This document shows positions 1 through 7,451 of a stretch of DNA of 26,676 nt, piece by piece. The notes beneath the pieces are model-generated. The model had not been told where the DNA came from, searched no databases, and was given only the letters and a program-made list of their open reading frames with translations. Within the stretch, counting starts at the first letter, position 1. Every line of letters starts with the position of its first letter. The translations under genes and the position numbers were made by a program. This DNA comes from a virus: positions 1 to 26,676 of the IMG/VR virus record IMGVR_UViG_3300045918_000275; one strand, 5' to 3'.

Positions 1-1
1 T

Positions 2-139
2 AAGTTAACTAAAAAGAATCAATTTCAAGCGTATCATAAAGGACACTATATTGGTAATTCAATTAATATGGATACTCTTGAAACAAAGATTCATGAGTAT
101 ATTTTAAAAAACAACTTAAAGGAAACACATGGGATTTAG
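2..139 (+). CDS. C-terminal end of an unknown upstream gene (partial)
   Basis: A reading frame is open from the window edge and stops at TAG 137-139, giving about 45 residues ending in KETHGI. It overlaps the start of the deaminase gene by 11 bases, as is usual in packed phage operons. The visible tail is polar and rich in Lys, Asn and His, with a short amphipathic stretch near the end (DTLETKIHEYILKNNLK). I do not recognise a family from this fragment. It could equally be noise extended from the edge, but the tight overlap with a well-supported gene that has its own ribosome binding site makes a real gene end more likely. Confidence 0.5.
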   Translation, partial: KLTKKNQFQAYHKGHYIGNSINMDTLETKIHEYILKNNLKETHGI

Positions 140-614
140 ACTAGAAGACTGGACAGATAAAAAATTCTACAATCGCATAGAATGGCTGATGGCCTTCGCA
201 GAAAATGCGGCTAAGAAGTCTCATGATGAAGAGACTAAAGTTGGAGCTTGCTTAGTTCATTTAGATGGATCAACTCCTATTGCTATAGGCTATAACGGTT
301 TTGTAAGAGGCGCTAAAGATAAAGATTTGCCTAGAACAAGACCAGAAAAATATAAATTTGTTGTTCATGCAGAAGCCAACTTAATTGCTAATTGTGCTAG
401 ACTTGGAATATCCATGAAAGGATGTGAGTTATATTGTACGTTGAGTCCATGCATTCATTGTATGAGACTATTATTTCAATGTGGAATAACTAAAGTGTAT
501 GCGAAAGAATTATATAAAGACTTTGATGAAATAAAAGAGATGGCAGATATTCAAATTGAAGTAAAACAATTAGATAACGGTTACTTTCTTCTAACATATA
601 AGGAGGCAAAATGA
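129..614 (+). CDS. dCMP deaminase-family zinc enzyme
   Basis: A 161-residue member of the cytidine/deoxycytidylate deaminase superfamily. The zinc-site signature is clear: HAEAN at residues 80-84 (H80 ligand, E82 proton shuttle) and PCIHC at 107-111 (C108 and C111 ligands). The length fits phage dCMP deaminases, which convert dCMP to dUMP to feed dTTP synthesis in the cytoplasm. Positions 40-60 (GACLVHLDG...AIGYNGF) match the substrate-side strand and loop typical of the family. AAAGGA at about 118-123 supports the ATG at 129, and the gene ends in an ATGA overlap with the next. The neighbouring Nmad1-like gene also fits nucleotide metabolism. Substrate (dCMP versus a modified or free base) is inferred from family resemblance, not proven. 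Confidence 0.88.
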   Translation: MGFRLEDWTDKKFYNRIEWLMAFAENAAKKSHDEETKVGACLVHLDGSTPIAIGYNGFVRGAKDKDLPRTRPEKYKFVVHAEANLIANCARLGISMKGCELYCTLSPCIHCMRLLFQCGITKVYAKELYKDFDEIKEMADIQIEVKQLDNGYFLLTYKEAK

Positions 615-838
615 GAAGCAACAGAACTGGCGAAGTAATGAATTCATTGCGCATTGCAATCTTAAGATTAGATGGTATAGCTCAAATATCAATGTTGAAT
701 TTACCATCTTCTGCGCCAACATATCCAATGAGCATTTCATATTATAATTTAAGTACTGGTCAACCTTTATTTGCAGAGTTTTATCAAAAAGGACACACTA
801 CAGGTAAGTTAATCTATAAAGAAGTTACACCAACATAG
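611..838 (+). CDS. Small hypothetical protein
   Basis: A 75-residue protein that starts in a 4-base ATGA overlap with the deaminase gene and has a very strong ribosome binding site (AAGGAGG at about 600-606), so translation is well supported. The first 30 residues (NSLRIAILRLDGIAQISML) are mildly hydrophobic, without a clear membrane segment. The rest is rich in Ser, Tyr and Thr and ends in a basic stretch (GKLIYKEVTPT). No motif or family is recognised. Its place between a deaminase and an Nmad1-like gene suggests, but does not show, a role in nucleotide metabolism or takeover. Confidence 0.7.
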   Translation: MRSNRTGEVMNSLRIAILRLDGIAQISMLNLPSSAPTYPMSISYYNLSTGQPLFAEFYQKGHTTGKLIYKEVTPT

Positions 839-846
839 GAATAAAA

Positions 847-1206
847 ATGAAAAACGGACAATGGGAAAAAGAAGATCTATTTAAATTTATGGAACAGAAG
901 ACTGCAAAGATGATTCAAGTTTGTAAAGAAAAAAATTCTGATTATACTGGAGTTAATGCTAGCCCATTTGCAAATTTTGAATTAGTATCTCACTACGGTG
1001 GATCAGTTGAATGGGGTTTCTTTACTAGATTATCAGATAAGTTTTCAAGAATAGCAAGTTTTATTTCTAATGTTCAATTACAAGTTAAAGATGAATCTGT
1101 TGAGGATACGATAATTGATATGGCGAACTATCTGCTATTATTTGCAGCATATTTAAGATCAAAAAGAGATCTGAAAAGCTTTCAAGAAACAGTAGTAGAA
1201 ATATAA
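847..1206 (+). CDS. Nmad1/DUF1599-like nucleotide-modification-associated protein
   Basis: A 119-residue all-helical-looking protein. It resembles the DUF1599 family (nucleotide modification associated domain 1), small proteins common in phages. Visible family-like blocks are KNSDYTG (29-35) followed by PFANF (40-44), R61LSDKFSRI and the acidic block DESVEDTIIDMANY (82-95). The last block recalls the metal-binding helices of all-alpha NTP pyrophosphatases (MazG/dUTPase type). A role in handling nucleotides or modified bases is therefore plausible but inferred. An AGGA just before the ATG at 847 acts as ribosome binding site. The gene ends in a one-base TAATG overlap with the next. Adjacency to a dCMP deaminase supports a nucleotide-pool function. 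Confidence 0.72.
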   Translation: MKNGQWEKEDLFKFMEQKTAKMIQVCKEKNSDYTGVNASPFANFELVSHYGGSVEWGFFTRLSDKFSRIASFISNVQLQVKDESVEDTIIDMANYLLLFAAYLRSKRDLKSFQETVVEI

Positions 1207-1439
1207 TGGCTAAATTATTTTTAACCGAATCGCAACTCATCACCAATCTAGAAGGCAAATGCATAGAGCTTACTGGAACAGAGTACAATCTAACAGATGA
1301 GAAACTCGCAATTAAAAATGAATTTTTTAAGTGTCATAAGTGCAAAAATTACTTTGATACCATACATTCACTATCCCAATATCACGAAAGATATGACGAA
1401 AAGGAATATTGCAAATCGTGTCTTCAAAAAGTATTGTAA
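1206..1439 (+). CDS. Small CxxC/CxxC putative zinc-binding protein
   Basis: A 77-residue protein starting in a TAATG overlap. Two cysteine pairs, C43HKC46 and C69KSC72, are separated by 22 residues, as in zinc ribbons or treble-clef fingers. Residues 1-40 have no recognisable motif. Such small phage zinc proteins can bind nucleic acid or host proteins, but nothing here shows which. No separate Shine-Dalgarno sequence precedes the start, so translation is probably coupled to the upstream gene. It is the last gene before a terminator and so closes the upstream transcription unit. Confidence 0.7.
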   Translation: MAKLFLTESQLITNLEGKCIELTGTEYNLTDEKLAIKNEFFKCHKCKNYFDTIHSLSQYHERYDEKEYCKSCLQKVL

Positions 1440-1482
1440 GAAATCTAAACTAGAACCTCCTGGTTAAAGTGCCAATTGTTGT

Positions 1483-1513
1483 AAAGCCTCTCATTTAAAA
1501 GATGGGAGGTTTT
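1483..1513 (+). terminator. Rho-independent terminator after the nucleotide-metabolism block
   Basis: CCTCTCAT (1487-1494) pairs with ATGGGAGG (1502-1509) with one G-T wobble, around a 7-base loop. A run of T at 1510-1514 pairs with upstream AAAG and forms the U-tract. It separates the block ending at 1439 from the head genes beginning at 1571. Confidence 0.8.
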
Positions 1514-1526
1514 TATATTATCTTAT

Positions 1527-1535
1527 TGTAAATAA
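1527..1535 (+). promoter_or_regulatory. TGTAAATAA element, candidate late promoter upstream of portal
   Basis: TGTAAATAA lies just after a terminator and 36 bases before the portal start, where a promoter for the head genes would be needed. The same 9-mer recurs at 4116, 14084 and 16566. It differs from the T4 late promoter TATAAATA by one base over the first eight. No matching -35 hexamer is seen 16-18 bases upstream. Promoter function is inferred. Confidence 0.4.
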
Positions 1536-1570
1536 TCCCAAGAATAGTAGTTTCAAATAAGGACAACAAC

Positions 1571-4102
1571 ATGTCAAAATTATGGCCATTTGCCTCAAAA
1601 GAAAAGGCTCAACTAAACGAACTTGACCTTCATATCAAAAGCTTAGAAGAAAAATTAGAATTCAATGATGACCTTAATGCAGAAATAGAAAGTTACCACA
1701 AATCTTATGACCTTAATGAGAGCACAAATGTTCTTGGTACATTTGGAGTTGTTGATGAGTTTCTAGATAAGGGAATGCTTCAAAGACTTTACTGCACAGA
1801 GACTTGGTTTTTTATCGCAGTTCACACTATTGCTAAGACTATTGCATCTCTTCCAATTAAATTAGAAAAGAAGAAGGTAATTAAGCAGAGAGTTTCTCAA
1901 CAAGATGGATCTACAGATGATGTCTCTAAAACTACCTGGATAGACGCTTCTGGAGAGCCTGAACATCAAATATTATCACATCCAAATAGTTTATCTACGC
2001 CAGTAGAGTTCTGGATGCTTGTAGTAATTGACCTACTAGCAACTGGAGATGCTTTTATTTATGTAGACAAAGGTGAAATTGAACAAGATGAGCTTATAGA
2101 TAATGGATCAACTGCAAATAGATTAAGACAAGCAATCAATCGCACAGCAAAGACTAATGTTCGTGGTCTATATAGACTATCATCTGCTTTAGTTCAACCA
2201 ATTGCCTCAACAAACTCTCAAGGAGTTCTTGCTGGATATTCTATTCAAACTCAAGATGGTTTCTTCACATTTGATAAGAACGAATTAATTCACATTAGAC
2301 TTCCAAATCCAATTGACCCATTCTATGGTCTTGCTCCAATCATGTCAGTAATGAAAAATCTTTTATTAGATCGTTATACTGCTGAACACATGTTGAGATT
2401 TTATAAGCAAGGTGCTAGATTAGGTGGAGTAATTAAGACCAACAAGAAATTAACTAAAGACCAATTAATTAGATTGGAAAGAATATTTGAGTCTAACTTT
2501 ACTGGAAAGAGAAATCACCACAAGACCTTAGTGCTTCCAGAAGGAATGGACTACTCAACGATTGAACAAAATCCAGGAGAAACTTCTCTTATTGAGTTCA
2601 TGAAAGGAAACAAAGAACCAATTCTTGCAGCATACAACGTTCCGCCAATTAAAGTAGGTTTATTGGATGGAGCTACATTTGCAAACGCCAATATCCAAGA
2701 TAAGACTTATTATAATGATACGATTAAACCTCTATTAGCTTTTATTGAACAAGCAATCAATACTCATGGATCTATATTGAGTCCAGCAAGAGAGTTGAAG
2801 TTCTCATTTGATTTATCTGATACAGATGCTCTTCAAGATGATGTAATGGAAATGGCTAAGAACGCTTCTTATCTAGAAAAATCTGGAATGAGCGTTAATG
2901 AGATTAGAGAACGAGTTTGGAAACTACCTCCAATTGATGGAGGAGAAATTTGTCCTCTAATCGTTTCTTCTCAGGCTCCTGCTGCTCCATTTATTCCGTA
3001 TGGTAAAGGAGTTGAGAATAAAACTGAAGTTGCTAATGTTCAAAATGATACTGCTACATTATCAGATATCAAACCAACTAAAGCTACATATGCTGAAAGA
3101 GTTGGTGAACTAGTATCTGCATCTATTGCTGCTGGAATTGATCCAACTCTTGCTGTTCAACAAGCAATTGAACAAGCTAAAACTGAAGGACTAAGTCCAG
3201 ATGGAGAGGTGACCGAAGAAGGAAAAAAGTTCGAGACAGAAATAAAAGTTGGCGCAATTACTAAAGAGATGAAGACTGAGCACCTGAAGAATATGACAGG
3301 TGAAGGTGTTGCTCCATTAATTGAAGACAATAAGAAAAGTTTTGACTCTATGTTTTCTCGTATGGAAAAAATGTTTGTAAAGAAACTAAAATCTAAAATG
3401 AAGTCTTATAAAGTTAAGACTGATCAAGTTCCAGAAGACTTCTTTGAGATAAGCGATATTCAAGGTTTCGAAGAAGATGAGATGAAATGGTATATTGAGT
3501 CCATGTTGAAAGCTATGAGAAACGGCTACAAGAACACTCTCTCTAATCGTCCAATGACATTCCCAAATGAAAGAGCAGCAAAAGTTTTAGAAGAAATTGG
3601 TGCTCAAAGAATAAAAGGCATCACTGAAACTACCATGAACCAAATGAATAGAGTAATTGCTGACTCATTTAAAGACCAAGTATCAGTTACTGAAGTTGCT
3701 TCAAGAATAAGAGACGTGTTTGATAATATTTCAAAAGGTAGAGCCAATACTATTGCACGAACAGAGACTCTTACTGCTGTGTCTATAGGTCAAAGACAAA
3801 AAGTTTATGAGTTTAAAGATGCTTATCCAGAAGAAGCTAAGACTATGAGAAAAGTTTGGCTCACTGCTGAAGATGATCTAGTAAGAGACTCACATGCTGA
3901 ACTTGATGGAGTTGAGTTAGATATTGATGAGCCATTTGACAATGGACTTATGTTTCCAAGAGATCCAGATGGAGACGCTGGAGAAATTATCAACTGTAGA
4001 TGCTCAACAATTGAATTTTTACCAGACTCTGCTGACGATGTGAGAGCAACTTTAGCAGATACTTCTCCAATAGCTTCAGCAGTAGACAAAGTTGAAGAAT
4101 AA
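1571..4102 (+). CDS. Portal protein fused to Mu gpF-like head morphogenesis domain
   Basis: An 843-residue protein with two parts. Residues about 55-460 look like an HK97-type portal, the dodecameric DNA channel at one capsid vertex: the helix-strand segment WFFIAVHTIAKTIASLPIKL, the HPN of ILSHPNSLSTP, then LIHIRLPNP..FYGLAPI and the NVPPIKVGLLDGATFANAN region. After a Lys/Glu-rich linker (about 500-620), residues about 650-820 match the phage Mu gpF/SPP1 gp7 domain: RANTIARTET (about 724-733), VRDSHAELDG and a C-terminal INCRCS. MuF domains are usually separate minor head proteins, so this is a natural fusion about twice the usual portal length. AAGGA at about 1559-1563 supports the ATG. 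The first gene after the terminator, it probably lies downstream of a terminase outside the window. Confidence 0.9.
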   Translation: MSKLWPFASKEKAQLNELDLHIKSLEEKLEFNDDLNAEIESYHKSYDLNESTNVLGTFGVVDEFLDKGMLQRLYCTETWFFIAVHTIAKTIASLPIKLEKKKVIKQRVSQQDGSTDDVSKTTWIDASGEPEHQILSHPNSLSTPVEFWMLVVIDLLATGDAFIYVDKGEIEQDELIDNGSTANRLRQAINRTAKTNVRGLYRLSSALVQPIASTNSQGVLAGYSIQTQDGFFTFDKNELIHIRLPNPIDPFYGLAPIMSVMKNLLLDRYTAEHMLRFYKQGARLGGVIKTNKKLTKDQLIRLERIFESNFTGKRNHHKTLVLPEGMDYSTIEQNPGETSLIEFMKGNKEPILAAYNVPPIKVGLLDGATFANANIQDKTYYNDTIKPLLAFIEQAINTHGSILSPARELKFSFDLSDTDALQDDVMEMAKNASYLEKSGMSVNEIRERVWKLPPIDGGEICPLIVSSQAPAAPFIPYGKGVENKTEVANVQNDTATLSDIKPTKATYAERVGELVSASIAAGIDPTLAVQQAIEQAKTEGLSPDGEVTEEGKKFETEIKVGAITKEMKTEHLKNMTGEGVAPLIEDNKKSFDSMFSRMEKMFVKKLKSKMKSYKVKTDQVPEDFFEISDIQGFEEDEMKWYIESMLKAMRNGYKNTLSNRPMTFPNERAAKVLEEIGAQRIKGITETTMNQMNRVIADSFKDQVSVTEVASRIRDVFDNISKGRANTIARTETLTAVSIGQRQKVYEFKDAYPEEAKTMRKVWLTAEDDLVRDSHAELDGVELDIDEPFDNGLMFPRDPDGDAGEIINCRCSTIEFLPDSADDVRATLADTSPIASAVDKVEE

Positions 4103-4115
4103 AATAAGAATTTGA

Positions 4116-4124
4116 TGTAAATAA
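4116..4124 (+). promoter_or_regulatory. TGTAAATAA element upstream of prohead protease
   Basis: This is the second copy of the 9-mer found before the portal. It lies in the 43-base gap between portal and protease, 22 bases before the protease start. No -35 partner is obvious. The protease has only a modest GGAG site. Confidence 0.38.
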
Positions 4125-4145
4125 TGATATGATTGGAGTTCAACT

Positions 4146-4802
4146 ATGAAATTAAAAAATAAAAAGCCACAAAGAATATTGAATTGCCTCGTAGATTGGG
4201 ACGTTAAACACGTTACTAAATCTGGTGACGGTAAAATGATCATCAAAGGTTTCGCTAATACTGCTGACAAAGATAGAATTGGCGATGTTGTTCTACCATC
4301 TGCGTTTAAAAAATCTCTTGGCGAATATATGGACAACCCAGTAATTTTATTCCAACATAATTGGGACAAAGTTATTGGTAAATGTATCAAAGCAGACGTG
4401 ATTACTGAAGGTGAACAACAAGGTCTTTATATTGAATGTGAAATATCAGGCGCTGGAGATGTAGCTGATGTAAAAACTAAAATCTTAGAAGGAAGTCTTA
4501 AAACTTTCTCAATTGGATATAATGAATTGGTTGCTGACTTTGATGAGAGAATTGGAGCTAACGTAGTTAAAGAACTAGAGCTTCTTGAAATCTCAGTAGT
4601 TACTATTCCATGCAATCCAAAAGCTAAATTTACTGTTGAGTCAGATGTAACTAAGACAGATAAGAGTTTGGATGATAACTTAATGCCATTCTTTTCTTTT
4701 ATGGCTGACGCCTTGAAAGAATTGAGTTCAACTAAGGACATTGATGCTGAATTCTTAAGTGAACTATCAAATATATTTTTAAAAAGTTCTGAGACAAAAT
4801 AA
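4146..4802 (+). CDS. Prohead protease, HK97 type (peptidase family S78)
   Basis: A 218-residue serine protease that cleaves scaffold and capsid N-termini during head maturation. Family features in order: the GFANTADKDRIGDVVLPSAF block (35-54), which is the typical start of S78 enzymes; the catalytic histidine in LFQHNWDKVIGK (H71); the catalytic serine in LKTFSIGY (S122); and the LLEISVVTIPCNP block (147-158), whose E148 may be the third active-site residue. Residues after about 170 are a variable acidic tail, often self-removed in this family. It sits between portal and capsid as expected. GGAG lies about 8 bases before the ATG. Length is normal for a protease without fused scaffold, consistent with the separate scaffold-like gene downstream. 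Confidence 0.9.
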   Translation: MKLKNKKPQRILNCLVDWDVKHVTKSGDGKMIIKGFANTADKDRIGDVVLPSAFKKSLGEYMDNPVILFQHNWDKVIGKCIKADVITEGEQQGLYIECEISGAGDVADVKTKILEGSLKTFSIGYNELVADFDERIGANVVKELELLEISVVTIPCNPKAKFTVESDVTKTDKSLDDNLMPFFSFMADALKELSSTKDIDAEFLSELSNIFLKSSETK

Positions 4803-4834
4803 AAACAATGCAAATAACCAAATAGGAGAATTGA

Positions 4835-5386
4835 ATGAAAACTAAAAGACATTTGCTATTATTATTAAAAAAGAAATCTACTCAAATTACTGAAGCTGAA
4901 GTTAAAGAACTTTCAGAAATTGAGAAAGCTTGTGCTGAAGATGACAAGAAAAAAGAAGATGAAGCAAAAGCTAAGGCCGCTGCTGATGACGCTGCAAAAG
5001 CTGAAGCTGATAAAAAAGCTAAAGAAGAAGCAGATAAAGCCGCTGCAGAAGAAGCAGCTAAAAAGAAACCTGCTGAAGAACAAAAAGCTGATCCAGCTGC
5101 AAGTGGAGCTGTTACTATCGAAGAATTGTCTTCTAAAATTGACGCGATCTCTCAAAACCTTCAAATGGTTATGGAAGCTCTTGCTAATATGTTAGGCGAA
5201 GAAGAAACTGAAGAAAGTGGCGAAGCAGAACCTAAAGAAGGCGAAGCTGCTACTGATGAACAAAAAGCTGAAGTAGTTCAAGACCCAAACAAAAAACCTA
5301 AAGAAGAAGAAGACATGTCTGAAGAAGAAATGCAAAAAGCTTTAGAAGATGTTATTGCTGAAATGGAACAACTAGAAGCCAACTAA
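4835..5386 (+). CDS. Candidate scaffolding protein, Lys/Glu/Ala-rich and aromatic-free
   Basis: A 183-residue protein made almost wholly of Ala, Glu, Lys, Asp and Gln. I find no Phe, Tyr or Trp in it and only one Cys (C33). Residues about 20-90 are highly charged KAKAAADDAAKAEADKK-like repeats, likely a long helix or coiled coil. Residues about 93-120 (TIEELSSKIDAISQNLQMVMEALANMLG) form an amphipathic helix, and the C-terminal 60 residues are strongly acidic. This composition, and the position between protease and major capsid protein, fit an internal scaffold that is removed on maturation. No sequence family is recognised, so the role is inferred from position and composition. A strong AGGAG site precedes the ATG. 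Lys/Ala-rich repeats can create spurious similarity to TolA-like proteins, which I do not support here. Confidence 0.75.
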   Translation: MKTKRHLLLLLKKKSTQITEAEVKELSEIEKACAEDDKKKEDEAKAKAAADDAAKAEADKKAKEEADKAAAEEAAKKKPAEEQKADPAASGAVTIEELSSKIDAISQNLQMVMEALANMLGEEETEESGEAEPKEGEAATDEQKAEVVQDPNKKPKEEEDMSEEEMQKALEDVIAEMEQLEAN

Positions 5387-5462
5387 GGTCGATGTATAAA
5401 GAATTATGTGAGTTAAATTTGGTAATGAAAACGACAACGAAAATATTTTAAGGAGAACTACA

Positions 5463-6824
5463 ATGGAATTGAAAACCGCACTAGCCAATGCTAAAAAGGC
5501 TCTTGAAATGAAAAAAGCAGAAAGACTTGCTGCCGCTACAAAAGGTGGAAAGAATTTCTCAACAAATAAAGCAATGCCAGAAGCTATGAAAAAAGCTTTC
5601 TCAAATTTTGGCGTTAAATCAATGAACGAATTGATTTCAGTAAACACTGCTGAGAAAAAATTCTCATACCTTCCAAAAGCTGAACTAGAAAAAGTTAAAG
5701 CTCTTAAAGAAGACGTTGATACAGCAGTATTGATCTCAAAAATATTTAAGCTTCCTGTTGAAGAAACTAAGTTCTACAAAGAACAACTTTCTTTTTCTCT
5801 AAAAGCTTTTGGTATTGCTTCTGGAAACGATGGTTTTGCTTGGATCCCAACTATGGTGGCTGATTCTTATATCGATGAATTTAATCTTGAAAGAAAAGTT
5901 TCTGGATTATTCATGGAAGTAAAAATGCCATCAAACCCATACAAATGGCCAGTATTAACTGATGGAGCTATTGCTCGTAGAACTGGAGTAGCTACTGCTA
6001 TCAACAAGCAAGTATTCCACACTGACAAAACTATTCAATTTGACGCTGAAAAATTAGCTTCTCGTTATGAGCTTCCAGAAGAACTTACTGAAGACAGTGC
6101 ACCAGACGTTATTAAAGTTATTCGTCAAGAATTAATGGAAGGTCAAGAAAAAGCTCTTGAAATCGCAATTCTTGAAGGTAACAAAGCTGGAACTCTTCAC
6201 CACTTTTCTCAACTTCCAGATGTTGTTTCAACAACTACTATAGCTTCTATCGCTGCTGAAACTCCAGAAACTGCTTTTGATGGTATCCGTACTCGTGCGG
6301 TTGCTGCTCTTTCTCTTTCTTCTGTAGACGCTGCTGCTTCAACAATCTCTGAGCCAGAAATTTCTGCAGCTCGTGGCAAAATGGGAAAATTTGGTGTTGA
6401 TCCTTCTCAATTAGCTCTTATCTCTGGACCAAAAGTTTATAACCAACTTATTCAATTAGACGACGTTCGTACAATTGAACAATACGGTGGACAAGCAACT
6501 GTTCTTTCTGGAGAGCTTGCTAAATATGAAGGTATGCCAGTTATCGTATCTGAATATTTAAGAGAAGATCTTGGTGCTGCTGCTGTTAACACTGCAACTG
6601 CTGGTAGCAACGTTAAAGGATCTTTATTGATCGTAAACAGAAAACGTTGGTTCTTAGGACTTCGTAGAGCTGTTCAAGTAAAAGTTGAAAACAACAAAAC
6701 TGAACTTGACGTTCTTGACTTGGTTGCATTCTCACGAAGAGCTTTCCAAGCTGTTCTTAAAGTTGATGGTTCAAACTACGCTACTGAATCTTCAGTATCA
6801 ATGGTTTACAACATCGGTCTTTAA
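5463..6824 (+). CDS. Major capsid protein, HK97 fold
   Basis: A 453-residue protein at the canonical place after protease and scaffold candidate, with the strongest ribosome binding site in the region (AAGGAG) and a strong terminator behind it. Residues 1 to about 110 are charged and helical (KTALANAKKALEMKKAERLAAA...), resembling the delta domain that HK97-type capsids lose by proteolysis. From about 118 (SGNDGFAWIPTMVADSYIDEF) it continues as an HK97-fold capsid: E-loop-like region PVLTDGAIARRTG, spine helix VIRQELMEGQEKALEIAILEGN, then P/A-domain strands LALISGPKVYNQL and MPVIVSEYLREDL, and a C-terminal strand KGSLLIVNRKRWFLGLRRAVQVKVE. Arg is often CGT and Leu CTT here, unlike the AGA/TTA-rich neighbours, as expected for a very highly expressed gene. 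Confidence 0.92.
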   Translation: MELKTALANAKKALEMKKAERLAAATKGGKNFSTNKAMPEAMKKAFSNFGVKSMNELISVNTAEKKFSYLPKAELEKVKALKEDVDTAVLISKIFKLPVEETKFYKEQLSFSLKAFGIASGNDGFAWIPTMVADSYIDEFNLERKVSGLFMEVKMPSNPYKWPVLTDGAIARRTGVATAINKQVFHTDKTIQFDAEKLASRYELPEELTEDSAPDVIKVIRQELMEGQEKALEIAILEGNKAGTLHHFSQLPDVVSTTTIASIAAETPETAFDGIRTRAVAALSLSSVDAAASTISEPEISAARGKMGKFGVDPSQLALISGPKVYNQLIQLDDVRTIEQYGGQATVLSGELAKYEGMPVIVSEYLREDLGAAAVNTATAGSNVKGSLLIVNRKRWFLGLRRAVQVKVENNKTELDVLDLVAFSRRAFQAVLKVDGSNYATESSVSMVYNIGL

Positions 6825-6849
6825 TCTCAACTAAAAATTGAATTAAAAT

Positions 6850-6877
6850 AAGAGGGAGACGAAAGTCTCCCTTTTTT
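6850..6877 (+). terminator. Strong Rho-independent terminator after major capsid gene
   Basis: A perfect 7-bp stem GGGAGAC (6854-6860) / GTCTCCC (6865-6871) is closed by a GAAA tetraloop. Flanking AAGA on the left can pair with the first Ts of the TTTTTT tract (6872-6877). It lies 25 bases after the capsid stop codon and probably keeps the accessory genes downstream at lower expression than capsid. Confidence 0.9.
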
Positions 6878-6914
6878 ATTTTCAGTGTACTTATCTAGTT
6901 GTGAGGAAATACAA

Positions 6915-7442
6915 ATGGAAAAGATAACATTAAAAAATAAACAAACAACTGCAATTTTTCCTTTAATTAATAGATCAGGCTTAGAGGAAATACTTTGTCA
7001 CGTGCTTTCAGGAAATAAAGTAAAGCTAACTTTATATTCTGAAGGTGCTGGCACTGTTGAATTGAAAGTTTCAGACTCGTTTTCATATGATATTCCATAT
7101 AGAGAAGTAATAACTATTTCTCTAACAGGTCCAGGCTTTAAAGATTTTATTCTGGATAACTTCCATAACTTTTTAAAAATAGAATTAAATTCAGACTCAA
7201 ATAATATTTGTAGCGTAGGAGTATCTGTTAGAGATGACTCTGATGTGGCATTTAATTCTAGTTCAGAAATATTAAATGAGCTTAATAGATTAGTTCCAGA
7301 GTTTTATGATGATGTAGAAGTATTAACAGAAACTCCTGGAAAACAACCTTCTACTATAGCATTTAGATTAAATGGCATCACAATAAGAACTCTAGCAATT
7401 AGTTATGTGAATGAAGTTTTTAAGAGGGTCCAAAAATTGTAA
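6915..7442 (+). CDS. Hypothetical virion accessory protein
   Basis: A 175-residue protein. The frame also allows a GTG at 6885, but GAGGA at 6903-6907 is correctly spaced for the ATG at 6915, and the 10 extra residues would begin right at the end of the terminator. So 6915 is chosen. The N-terminal 115 residues look like a beta sandwich (KVKLTLYSEGAGTVELKVSDSF..., FLKIELNSD...VGVSVRDD), similar in style to decoration modules in the 758-residue protein at 9120. A short Glu/Leu helix follows, then a beta hairpin (PSTIAFRLNGITIRTLAISY). No family is named with confidence. It opens the accessory cluster between capsid and connectors, so a head-decoration or head-fibre role is the best guess. Confidence 0.65.
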   Translation: MEKITLKNKQTTAIFPLINRSGLEEILCHVLSGNKVKLTLYSEGAGTVELKVSDSFSYDIPYREVITISLTGPGFKDFILDNFHNFLKIELNSDSNNICSVGVSVRDDSDVAFNSSSEILNELNRLVPEFYDDVEVLTETPGKQPSTIAFRLNGITIRTLAISYVNEVFKRVQKL

Positions 7443-7451
7443 AAAAGAAGT

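Noticed and set aside
1085-1288. Minus-strand frames across the window (for example 1085-1288, 3823-4143, 4427-4852, 15071-15361, 19352-19831, 25325-25534, 26093-26320)
   Set aside because: All lie opposite well-supported + strand genes, lack recognisable motifs, and have no transcription or ribosome signals that set them apart. They are shadow frames.
4920-5195. A second + strand frame inside the scaffold-like gene, Lys/Leu-rich
   Set aside because: It arises from reading the Lys/Glu/Ala-rich repeats in another phase and has no ribosome binding site of its own.
6885-6914. GTG start at 6885 extending the 6915 gene by 10 residues
   Set aside because: It sits at the end of the capsid terminator, and the ATG at 6915 has a properly spaced GAGGA.
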